From Patescibacteria group bacterium (GTDB lineage Bacteria; Patescibacteriota; Patescibacteriia; XYB2-FULL-38-15), in the NCBI GenBank assembly GCA_018818855.1, contig JAHIRI010000009.1, forward strand, positions 1-11,492: a stretch of DNA of 11,492 bases. Reading direction: 5' to 3'. The position numbers were made by a program, and so were the translations under genes. The notes beneath the pieces are model-generated. The model was not told the origin of the DNA, ran no database searches, and saw only the letters and a list, made by a program, of their open reading frames with translations. This document shows positions 1 to 6,031 of this stretch, piece by piece (the stretch's first letter is position 1; each line of letters opens with the position of its first letter).

Positions 1-483
1 CAACACTTTAACTTTTCCGCGGGCCTCGTCAATAGCAGAAATTTTTCCTTCAAAACCTTTGAATGGTCCGTCATTGATTTTAACCGGCGCGCCGACCGTG
101 ACATCAATTTTATATTGCGGTTCTTCATCGCCCATTCTTTTTTGGAGAAATTTTATTTCTGTTTCTGAAAGGGGAGTCGGGATTGTGCCTGTGCCGATAA
201 AACCCGTGACATTCGGAGTGTTTCGGACAACGTACCACGAATCGTCAGTAACAAGCATTTCTACTAAAACATATCCGGGAAATATTTTTTCAATGACTGT
301 CCGGCGTTTGCCGTTTTTTATTTTTATCTTTTTTTCGGTAGGAATCAAGACGTTGAAAATCTTATCCTGCATTGCCATGGATTCAATTCTTTGTTTCAAA
401 TTATGGGCGACGTTTTCTTCATAACCGGAGTAAGTATGAATCGCGTACCAGAGCCGGCCCCTTTGAGCTATTTGTTTAGGCAT
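1..483 (-). CDS. nusG: Transcription termination/antitermination protein NusG, C-terminus cut by window edge
   Basis: NusG binds the clamp of RNA polymerase through its NGN domain and couples elongation to Rho or the ribosome through its KOW domain. The minus-strand frame is open from the ATG at 483 to base 1, giving 161 codons with no stop, so the end lies outside the window. Residues begin MPKQIAQRGRLWYAIHTYSG, with the typical W-Y-A/V-h-T-Y-S-G-x-E opening of the NGN domain. The family signature follows in the middle: FPGYVLVEM, then WYVVRNTPNVTGFIG. The last part (VGAPVKINDGPFKGFEG) is the start of the KOW motif. It lies 56 bases below secE, the classical secE-nusG pair, and probably shares its promoter. 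No Shine-Dalgarno sequence is visible before the ATG. The identification is firm; only the missing C-terminal tail is unknown. Confidence 0.96.
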   Translation of the reverse strand, partial: MPKQIAQRGRLWYAIHTYSGYEENVAHNLKQRIESMAMQDKIFNVLIPTEKKIKIKNGKRRTVIEKIFPGYVLVEMLVTDDSWYVVRNTPNVTGFIGTGTIPTPLSETEIKFLQKRMGDEEPQYKIDVTVGAPVKINDGPFKGFEGKISAIDEARGKVKVL

Positions 484-539
484 AGTGTTAAAGATGTGCG
501 CTTCCGGCGCAAAAATCCAAAATTAAAAAAATTTGAAAC

Positions 540-740
540 TTATTGTACAAATCTTTCGAAAAGCCAGGTGAAAAGGAAATCAAGCGCTCCCAAGAAAACA
601 GCCACACCCAAACTAATTCCAATCACGACCAGGGTATGGTTTATAGTTTCACGCTTTGTCGGCCAGACAACTTTCTTTAATTCTCGGTAAGAATCACGAA
701 AGTAGTTTGTTAATTTGTTGCTGGGGATAGAGATTTGCAT
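540..740 (-). CDS. secE: Preprotein translocase subunit SecE
   Basis: SecE is the essential clamp of the SecYEG protein-export channel in the inner membrane. This is a short, single-span form of 66 residues, the size usual in most bacteria outside the enteric group. Residues about 8-33 are the amphipathic helix, with the family hallmark RELKKVVWPTKRET. A hydrophobic segment follows at about residues 37-60 (LVVIGISLGVAVFLGALDFLFTWLF), and the protein ends just after it. It lies directly above nusG on the same strand, the order found in very many bacteria. The upstream bases are A/T-rich without a Shine-Dalgarno sequence, so initiation probably relies on an unstructured leader. A promoter is visible at 815-842. 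Confidence 0.96.
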   Translation of the reverse strand: MQISIPSNKLTNYFRDSYRELKKVVWPTKRETINHTLVVIGISLGVAVFLGALDFLFTWLFERFVQ

Positions 741-814
741 GTTTTTATTTTATTTAAACGATTTTTAGCCTAAATTTAAGGTATTTAAAACAGCCCTGGG
801 GGCTATTTACTCGT

Positions 815-842
815 AGTATAGCACAGGGGGAAAATAACGCAA
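815..842 (-). promoter_or_regulatory. Sigma-70-type promoter for secE-nusG
   Basis: Read on the minus strand, TTGCGT (842-837), a 16-base spacer and TATACT (820-815) form a promoter. TGC directly precedes the -10 box, which makes it an extended -10 element. Transcription would start near 808, leaving a leader of about 70 bases before secE. The position between the gyrB stop and secE supports a separate secE-nusG unit. This is inferred from sequence only. Confidence 0.6.
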
Positions 843-860
843 GTTTTAAACCTTTAACAG

Positions 861-2951
861 TTATATGTCTAAGTTTTTTACGGTTTTTGCGTGTGTTTGG
901 ATAAAGCGTTTTCGCGGTTCAACTTCGTCGCCCATTAAAACACTAAATGTCTCGTCAGCCGCAGCGGCGTCGGGGACAGTTATTTGTTTCATCATTCGGT
1001 TTGCCGGATCCATGGTTGTTTCCCAAAGCTGTTCGGGGTTCATTTCACCCAAACCTTTATAGCGTTGGATCCCAATGCCGGCAACCGTCGTGGTTTCTTC
1101 ACCTTCGGCTGTTTCTTCCGATATTTCGCCTTCGACCCCTTCTGGTTTTTTAATTTTTTTATTCTCAACTATTTTTCCTTTAGATTTCTGCATTTCCGCG
1201 ATAGTTTTATCTTTTTCTTCATCGCTGTAAACATAGCGGGCATCTTTTCCGGATTGGATTTTGTAAAGCGGTGGCTGGGCAACGTAAATATGTCCGGTCG
1301 TAATCAATTCTGGAAAATATCGGTAAAAAAGAGTTAAGAGCAAGGTGCGGATATGCGCGCCGTCAACGTCAGCATCTGTCATAATAATAATTTTTCCGTA
1401 TCTTAAGCCGGTAATATCAAATTGTTCGCCAATGTTTGTACCCATGGCGATAATCAATGATTTTATTTCATTGTTCGCGAGCATTTTATCAAGCCGCGCC
1501 CGTTCCACATTTAAAATTTTTCCGCGCAGAGGTAAAATCGCTTGAAAATCTCGGTCGCGGCCTTGTTTGGCCGAGCCGCCGGCAGAATCACCCTCAACGA
1601 TGTAGAGTTCGGTTTTTTCCGGTTCGCGTTCGGCACAGTCGGAAAGTTTTCCCGGAAGAGTTAATCCTTCCAAAACTCCTTTTCGTAAAATTGTTTCGCG
1701 GGCAATACGGGCGGCATTTCTCGCGCGGGAAGCCAAAATACTTTTTTCAATTATTCCTTCGGCATCGCGTGGATGTTCTTCCAAAAAAGTTGTGAGAGCT
1801 TCGGAAAAAATTGTGTCAACCGCCGGCCGGACTTCAGGATTTCCGAGTTTAGCTTTGGTCTGGCCTTCAAATTGCGGATCTTTGACTTTAACACTTACAA
1901 CCGCGGTTAAACCTTCGCGTACGTCTTCGCCGGTTAGATTCTCATCTTTTTCTTTCAAATATCCTTTTGCCCGCGCGTAATTATTCAAAACACGAGTGAG
2001 GGCTGTGCGGAAACCGACTAAATGCGATCCGCCTTCCGGATTAAAAATATTATTACAAAAAGCAAAAACGGTTTCTTTAAAATCAGCAGTATATTGCACG
2101 GCCACTTCCACGCCAATGCCCGCGGAATCTTTTTGGACATAAAAAACGTTTTCTTGTTTTACTTCTTTGTGATGGTTTAGAAAACCCACATAAGAAGCAA
2201 CACCGTCTTCAAAATAAAAAGCGTAAGTTGGTTGGCTGGATTTTTTTCCTTTTTCCGCCTTGCGTTCATCAAAAATAAAAATTTTTACGCCCTTGGTGAG
2301 GTATGCTTGTTGGCGGAGATGGGTAAGAATGGTTTGCAAATCAAATTCGGTCGTGGTAAAAATTTCCGGGTCAGGATCAAAAATAATTGTTGTTCCCGTG
2401 CCGCGCGCCGTGCCGATTGGTTTTGCTTTTCCCAAAGGTTTACCCTTGGCATATTCTTGCGCCCAAAGTTTTCCGTCGCGTTTTACTTCAGCACGGAGAT
2501 TTTTTGAAAGGGCATTTACAACAGAAACACCGACGCCATGCAAACCGCCGGAAACTTTGTATCCGCCTTCACCGAATTTTCCGCCGGCATGAAGTATTGT
2601 CAAAACCGTCTCCAGAGCGGATTTTTTTGTTTGTTTATGAATTTCAACCGGAATGCCACGGCCGTTATCAGAAACAGAAACGCGGTTTCCGGGCAAAAGG
2701 CGAACCTGAATTTCCGTGCAATGGCCGGCCATTGCTTCGTCGATTGAGTTATCAACAACTTCCCAAACTAAATGATGCAAACCTTCCGGACCGGTGGAAC
2801 CGATGTACATTCCCGGCCGGCGGCGGACCGCTTCCAGGCCTTCCAAAACTGTAATTTGTTTTGCGCCGTATTCTTCTTTTTGCGCTCGAGGCGCATTCGC
2901 CTTTGGCGAAGATTTAGTTTGTTTTGGCGGTGTTTTAACTTTTTTCGGCAT
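861..2951 (-). CDS. gyrB: DNA gyrase subunit B
   Basis: GyrB supplies the ATPase and TOPRIM parts of gyrase, which introduces negative supercoils. With the start at 2951 the product has 696 residues. GHKL ATPase motifs are EVVDN (64-68), DNGRGIP (95-101) and GGLHGVG (135-141); the QTKAKLGN loop is at 364-371. The TOPRIM domain shows EGDSAGG (453-459) and the metal-binding DADVD (526-530); the GyrA-contact motif RYKGLGEMN is at 630-638, and the protein ends in the typical NLDI. All catalytic motifs are intact. A charged, repeat-like stretch at about 585-622 (rich in K, E and T) separates TOPRIM from the tail and looks like a lineage-specific linker. An in-frame ATG at 2978 would add nine residues (MAEKFNFFV), but it sits in a hairpin, so 2951 is preferred with modest confidence. 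Neither start has a Shine-Dalgarno sequence. ParE is a possible alternative family, but the overall pattern reads as GyrB. Confidence 0.95.
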   Translation of the reverse strand: MPKKVKTPPKQTKSSPKANAPRAQKEEYGAKQITVLEGLEAVRRRPGMYIGSTGPEGLHHLVWEVVDNSIDEAMAGHCTEIQVRLLPGNRVSVSDNGRGIPVEIHKQTKKSALETVLTILHAGGKFGEGGYKVSGGLHGVGVSVVNALSKNLRAEVKRDGKLWAQEYAKGKPLGKAKPIGTARGTGTTIIFDPDPEIFTTTEFDLQTILTHLRQQAYLTKGVKIFIFDERKAEKGKKSSQPTYAFYFEDGVASYVGFLNHHKEVKQENVFYVQKDSAGIGVEVAVQYTADFKETVFAFCNNIFNPEGGSHLVGFRTALTRVLNNYARAKGYLKEKDENLTGEDVREGLTAVVSVKVKDPQFEGQTKAKLGNPEVRPAVDTIFSEALTTFLEEHPRDAEGIIEKSILASRARNAARIARETILRKGVLEGLTLPGKLSDCAEREPEKTELYIVEGDSAGGSAKQGRDRDFQAILPLRGKILNVERARLDKMLANNEIKSLIIAMGTNIGEQFDITGLRYGKIIIMTDADVDGAHIRTLLLTLFYRYFPELITTGHIYVAQPPLYKIQSGKDARYVYSDEEKDKTIAEMQKSKGKIVENKKIKKPEGVEGEISEETAEGEETTTVAGIGIQRYKGLGEMNPEQLWETTMDPANRMMKQITVPDAAAADETFSVLMGDEVEPRKRFIQTHAKTVKNLDI

Positions 2952-2966
2952 AACAAAAAAATTGAA

Positions 2967-2994
2967 CTTCTCCGCCATGGGCGGAAAAAGAAGT
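2967..2994 (-). other. Hairpin in the gyrB leader, overlapping an alternative start codon
   Basis: TCCGCC (2971-2976) pairs with GGCGGA (2980-2985) around a three-base loop. CTTC (2967-2970) pairs with GAAG (2990-2993) outside a four-base A bulge, and one more A-T pair closes it. In the gyrB message the hairpin contains the ATG at 2978 and is followed within about ten bases by a run of six U. It could be an attenuator-like element or a dispersed palindrome. The fold was derived by eye. Confidence 0.55.
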
Positions 2995-3019
2995 AGAATT
3001 TGCTAATATTTATTAAGTT

Positions 3020-3048
3020 ATTATAGCATAATGTTTTTAGAAAAACAA
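3020..3048 (-). promoter_or_regulatory. Sigma-70-type promoter for gyrB
   Basis: On the minus strand, TTGTTT (3048-3043), exactly 17 bases, then a perfect TATAAT (3025-3020) preceded by TGC, giving an extended -10 box. The predicted start is near 3013. The leader would then be about 62 bases to the start at 2951 and would include the hairpin at 2967-2994. It is arranged back to back with the promoter at 3060-3089. Confidence 0.75.
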
Positions 3049-3059
3049 GAGCTTTGTAT

Positions 3060-3089
3060 TTGACTTTTTATAATAAAAAAAGATAGGAT
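3060..3089 (+). promoter_or_regulatory. Sigma-70-type promoter for the GC-rich gene at 3175
   Basis: TTGACT (3060-3065), an 18-base spacer and TAGGAT (3084-3089). The -35 box is near-consensus and the -10 box matches four of six positions. Transcription would start near 3096, right at the first leader hairpin (3097-3113). The -35 boxes of this promoter and the divergent gyrB promoter are only 11 bases apart, so the two may influence each other. Confidence 0.6.
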
Positions 3090-3096
3090 AAAAACG

Positions 3097-3134
3097 CTTC
3101 TCACGGCGAGAAGACCCGGGCCACGGGCAGTGGC
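3097..3134 (+). other. Two hairpins in the 5' leader of the GC-rich gene at 3175
   Basis: CTTCTC (3097-3102) pairs with GAGAAG (3108-3113) around a five-base loop. GCCAC (3120-3124) pairs with GTGGC (3130-3134) around GGGCA. The base composition changes from very AT-rich to GC-rich at this leader, so the leader appears to belong to the same unit as the gene. The Shine-Dalgarno sequence at 3162-3167 lies outside both hairpins. This could be an mRNA-stabilising or regulatory leader. Confidence 0.5.
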
Positions 3135-3174
3135 AAAATGCTTTTCGGGCTTGCAGTCCGGAAGGAGATGGAAG

Positions 3175-4065
3175 ATGAAGTATCCGAAATGGAACATGGG
3201 ACAGACCGAAGCGTTGTTGAACATCATCGGCGGCGAGCAGGCAGCGAAGGATGTTCTCCGAGGGAGAAAGAAGGTCTACCGCGAGAAGGAGGGATACCAA
3301 CCCCTTTTCGACCTCCACGGCTGGCGCCTTCCGCCGCCGAACATGAAAGAGCAACACCACGGCTGTCCAGTGCCGAATGTGTGTCTTGCCTCGCCCATTG
3401 ATTTTGCCGACAATCCAAACCTTGAGACGAGGTTTGTGCGGACGTGCAAGCGTTTCGGGGTGGAGCCCCCGTTCAAACCCTCGGATTTCCGCGGGAGGGC
3501 GAGCGAGGCGAAGAGCCGCATCGCTCGGGATGAAGCGACGGGAGATGTTCTGCGCGGTCCGTGCCTGCCGATTTTTCTGCCTCCGATGGAGGCGAGCTCG
3601 TTCTACTGGGAAATTGTTGAGAAGTTGTCGCTCTTTGCCCTGGTCGGCCAGGTCTTTGAGGAACAGTTTCCGGGGCAACGCTTTCACAAGATGGAAGGAA
3701 GGGGTCTGCAGGTTCGGGAGGGTAGTCGCCATGATAAGTTGGTGGCTGCGATGAATGCAGGACCGGTCGTGGCGCTCTATTTTCCGATGGCGCTTCAGGG
3801 ATATCTGCCCCGGGCGGCCGTGGAACAGATGGAGAGCCTGCCGGAATACTTTCTCCTCTCTGGGGCGATTGATGTGATGGCGGCCATGATTATGTACCCA
3901 GACGTGCTGGCTCGCGACGCCAATGTACCAGATCTGGAGTGCGCTGGGGTTGGCTCATACAGTACTGCCTACCAGTTCCAGCGGGCCGAAGACTGCCTCT
4001 ACTTTTCGTTTAGCCATTACGTAGTGTACGGTCATGCTTCGGCAGGCCTTACCGTCATCGCGTAG
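3175..4065 (+). CDS. GC-rich conserved hypothetical protein of a recurrent Patescibacteria family
   Basis: The function is unknown. The ATG at 3175 is chosen because AAGGAG (3162-3167) lies seven bases before it; a GTG at 3130 would add 15 residues but has no such site. The product has 296 residues with no signal peptide or obvious membrane span. The N-terminus (about 5-30) carries a small module, NMGQTEALLNIIGGEQAAKD, ending LRG. The C-terminal half has distinctive blocks: GSRHDKL (183-189), YFPMALQG (202-209), LPEYFLLSG (222-230) and MYPDVLARD (240-248). From memory, very similar blocks recur in unnamed proteins across many Patescibacteria genomes; this was not checked by a search. The gene is GC-rich with G/C-ending codons, unlike its AT-rich neighbours. 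It stands alone with its own promoter, leader hairpins and terminator. The Cys and His residues (H61, H62, C64, C70) could bind a metal, but that is speculation. Confidence 0.85.
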   Translation: MKYPKWNMGQTEALLNIIGGEQAAKDVLRGRKKVYREKEGYQPLFDLHGWRLPPPNMKEQHHGCPVPNVCLASPIDFADNPNLETRFVRTCKRFGVEPPFKPSDFRGRASEAKSRIARDEATGDVLRGPCLPIFLPPMEASSFYWEIVEKLSLFALVGQVFEEQFPGQRFHKMEGRGLQVREGSRHDKLVAAMNAGPVVALYFPMALQGYLPRAAVEQMESLPEYFLLSGAIDVMAAMIMYPDVLARDANVPDLECAGVGSYSTAYQFQRAEDCLYFSFSHYVVYGHASAGLTVIA

Positions 4066-4073
4066 TGCAGAGT

Positions 4074-4102
4074 CATTGTTCCTTGGGTTAAACCCGGCAA
4101 TG
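4074..4102 (+). other. Hairpin in the 3' untranslated region of the GC-rich gene
   Basis: CATTG (4074-4078) pairs with CAATG (4098-4102), and inside it GGGT (4085-4088) pairs with ACCC (4092-4095). No T-run follows, so it is not a terminator by itself. It precedes the true terminator at 4130-4159 and may protect the 3' end. Confidence 0.4.
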
Positions 4103-4129
4103 GTTTGATTCTTGGACACTAGTCGTTTC

Positions 4130-4159
4130 GAGCGGATCCCGTGCGGTCCGCTCTTTTTT
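4130..4159 (+). terminator. Rho-independent terminator after the GC-rich gene
   Basis: GAGCGGATC (4130-4138) pairs with GGTCCGCTC (4145-4153), nine pairs with one G-T wobble and a six-base loop. Six T (4154-4159) follow immediately. This closes the single-gene unit 65 bases below its stop codon. Confidence 0.9.
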
Positions 4160-4162
4160 ATA

Positions 4163-4192
4163 TTCGCCCAGATTTCAATTTTTTGATATAAT
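4163..4192 (+). promoter_or_regulatory. Extended -10 promoter for the gene at 4219
   Basis: A perfect TATAAT at 4187-4192 is preceded by TGA (4184-4186), an extended -10 element. The -35 region (TTCGCC at 4163-4168, 18-base spacer) is poor, as is common when the -10 is extended. Transcription would start near 4199, leaving only about 20 bases of leader. Confidence 0.6.
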
Positions 4193-4218
4193 AAAGTTGT
4201 AATTTAATTTTCCAAAAT

Positions 4219-5088
4219 ATGGCAGTAGGAATTGAAGGCAGAATGGCCGCACAATTGGATCGCGAGCGGGTTTGGGGCCAGACTGACGACGAAAAATTTA
4301 ACCGCGAAATTGCGCGGCCGTGGAAAGAATCTGCGTTTAGTGAGTATGATTTTGTTGGCCGTTCGTATTCGCGGGCAGAAGTTGAATCTGATCTTAAAAA
4401 AGTTGGAGAGATTAAAAAATCTCCGGCTTATGTTCGTGAACGGGGAAGCGAAGCGGTCGCCCTGGAATACGTTTTGATGGAGGGAGTAAAAGTTCATGGC
4501 TGGTTTGGCGACAGTGTGCAATCTGTTCAAAAAACTTCTGAATATGATGATGTGATGAATGGCACTGATTTTGTTGTAATTTTTCACAATGAAGATACCG
4601 ATGAATTTGTTTATTTAGCAATTGATGCGACGACATCGGCTGACCAATCTGTACTTTGGCGCAAGGGGGAGAGGACTTTTGAAAAACTCGCGGCGAAAAA
4701 AATGACAGAAATAAAATATTTTGAAGATCCGGATAAAAATATGGAAAAAGTGGAAATGCCTCGTATTGTTTTGTCGTTGAGCCCGGAAAGAACGGTTGCT
4801 TTGCAAAAATTAATGACAGGGACGTCGAATTTAGCTGAGGATGCAAGGGAAAAATTTGAATTTATTTCTTCGGCGGAAAATCAGTTGATTAAATTTATAA
4901 ATTATATTTTGATTCGCGAGGGATTTTTGGGTGAGGGAAGAGATCTCAAAAATTTTGGAGAATTTTTGGAGTTTACGTCGCGCCATGGCGATGATTTGGA
5001 TGAAAAAACAAGAAAGATAGTTGAGGCTCACGCAGATGTTTTGGAATTTATTACTTTGGCTGCGCCAAAACCAAAATCCGTGCATTAA
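4219..5088 (+). CDS. Hypothetical protein, possible PD-(D/E)XK-like fold
   Basis: I do not recognise a named family. The 289-residue product is soluble and charged, with no signal peptide or membrane span. The central part (about 76-140) reads like the core of the PD-(D/E)XK superfamily: a helix with a conserved-looking Glu (ALEYVLMEG, E83), then SEYDDVMNGTDFVVIF, where D117 precedes a hydrophobic strand, then a charged turn and the strand VYLAIDATTS with D136. In a standard nuclease the last motif would be D/E-x-K; here the Lys position is Thr, so catalysis is doubtful unless a Lys elsewhere substitutes (for example K161 or K162). The C-terminal third is helical. From memory, YDD-x(2)-NG-x-D with a later D-x-T-T is seen in other Patescibacteria hypothetical proteins. 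It starts a plus-strand unit with the next gene, 16 bases downstream. There is no Shine-Dalgarno sequence. The fold call is inference only. Confidence 0.8.
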   Translation: MAVGIEGRMAAQLDRERVWGQTDDEKFNREIARPWKESAFSEYDFVGRSYSRAEVESDLKKVGEIKKSPAYVRERGSEAVALEYVLMEGVKVHGWFGDSVQSVQKTSEYDDVMNGTDFVVIFHNEDTDEFVYLAIDATTSADQSVLWRKGERTFEKLAAKKMTEIKYFEDPDKNMEKVEMPRIVLSLSPERTVALQKLMTGTSNLAEDAREKFEFISSAENQLIKFINYILIREGFLGEGRDLKNFGEFLEFTSRHGDDLDEKTRKIVEAHADVLEFITLAAPKPKSVH

Positions 5089-5104
5089 TTAATTATACAA
5101 AAAT

Positions 5105-5971
5105 ATGGACAACCAAAATCAGCCAGCGGATTTTACAGAAAGCCAACTTAAAGTCGCCTCTTGGTATGTTTCTCATAAAATTTTGTTGAAGAAAATTTTT
5201 ATCGGTTTTTTAATATTTTTATGCGCGATTTTTTGGGGGCTTGGTCTTTATGGTTTGATTAATTATTATTTTATTGAAGGCCCGAGTTTTAATTTGGCTA
5301 TGAGGGAATTGAGCCGCGGGGCTGATTATTCCGCCATAAATAGCGCGCTCCAGCCCAGGGATCTTGATATTGGAACAACGACAATTTTTTCTTCGGGAAA
5401 GGGGAGATATGATTTTGTTGGAAAAATTTTTAATTCCTCCGCGGATTGGCGCGCGGAATTTACTTATGATTTTTTGGTTGACGGCGTGGCGCGGGAGGAG
5501 AAAAGCGGTTTTCTTTTGCCTGGTGAGGAAAAATATATTTTTGATCTTGGAGGGGAGGCGCCGACAAAACCCCGCTCGGCGACTTTGGAAATAAAAAATT
5601 TAAAGTGGCGAAGGATTGATGCGCATGAAATTTCCGATTACCCCGCCTGGCAGGATGAGCGATTAAATTTTTCTATTTCTGATGTGAAATTTACGCCGGC
5701 GGCAGTTGGAGAAAATATTCCGATCAGTCGTGCGTCTTTCACAGTTCAAAACGCGACAGCTTTCGGTTTTTGGGATGTTGGCTTTGCAATTTTTCTTTAT
5801 CGCGGAAGTTCTATCGCCAGTGTAAATTATATTACTTTGGAAGAATTTCGTTCTGGACAAAATCGTCCGGTTGAGGTAAGTTGGTTTGAAACATTGCCAA
5901 ATATCACGCAGGTAAAAGTTGTGCCGGAAGTGAATATTTTTGATCCAAAAGTGTTCATGCCAGTGGATTAG
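5105..5971 (+). CDS. Membrane-anchored hypothetical protein with an extracytoplasmic beta-rich domain
   Basis: No named family is recognised. The product has 288 residues. A short cytoplasmic N-terminus (1-28) ends in Lys residues and is followed by one strong membrane helix at about 31-56 (IFIGFLIFLCAIFWGLGLYG and on). The remaining 230 residues alternate short hydrophobic and polar stretches, as expected for beta sandwiches on the outer face. The pattern at about 200-285 (ISRASFTVQNATAFGFWDVG, then a strand, GQNRPVEVSW, and a final strand near VKVVPEVNIFD) resembles FxLYD/DUF3426-like domains, in which a non-ideal fold of this sort is exported and anchored. It follows the previous gene by 16 bases and lies just upstream of rodA, so a role at the cell envelope is plausible but inferred. 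A strong hairpin (5996-6025) separates it from rodA. There is no Shine-Dalgarno sequence. Confidence 0.82.
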   Translation: MDNQNQPADFTESQLKVASWYVSHKILLKKIFIGFLIFLCAIFWGLGLYGLINYYFIEGPSFNLAMRELSRGADYSAINSALQPRDLDIGTTTIFSSGKGRYDFVGKIFNSSADWRAEFTYDFLVDGVAREEKSGFLLPGEEKYIFDLGGEAPTKPRSATLEIKNLKWRRIDAHEISDYPAWQDERLNFSISDVKFTPAAVGENIPISRASFTVQNATAFGFWDVGFAIFLYRGSSIASVNYITLEEFRSGQNRPVEVSWFETLPNITQVKVVPEVNIFDPKVFMPVD

Positions 5972-5995
5972 TTTGATTAATTGAAAAGTTGATTG

Positions 5996-6025
5996 GCGAA
6001 TTAGTTATTTTTCTAATTCGCTTTT
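5996..6025 (+). terminator. Terminator-like hairpin directly before rodA
   Basis: GCGAATTAG (5996-6004) pairs perfectly with CTAATTCGC (6013-6021) around an eight-base A/T loop, followed by four T. The stem ends only ten bases before the rodA start codon, so it may terminate the upstream unit, reduce read-through, or affect rodA translation. Confidence 0.7.
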
Positions 6026-6031
6026 AATATC

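Noticed and set aside
792..804. Small AGCCC/GGGCT hairpin before secE as a gyrB terminator
   Set aside because: The stem has only five pairs with a three-base loop and a short T-run, and it lies below the predicted secE start of transcription; too weak to call.
2387..2854. Open frames on the plus strand across gyrB
   Set aside because: GyrB is complete and conserved on the other strand; these frames have unusual residue content and no start signals.
2952..2978. gyrB start at 2978
   Set aside because: It would add only nine residues, its ATG lies in a stable hairpin and no SD site supports it; kept as an alternative, not as the call.
3130..3174. GTG start for the GC-rich gene
   Set aside because: It falls inside a leader hairpin and has no SD site, while the ATG at 3175 has AAGGAG at ideal distance.
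3037..3732. Long minus-strand open frame (231 codons) opposite the GC-rich gene
   Set aside because: It has no SD site, crosses the promoter region and the AT-rich gap, and has composition typical of an antisense shadow; the plus-strand gene has all the expression signals.
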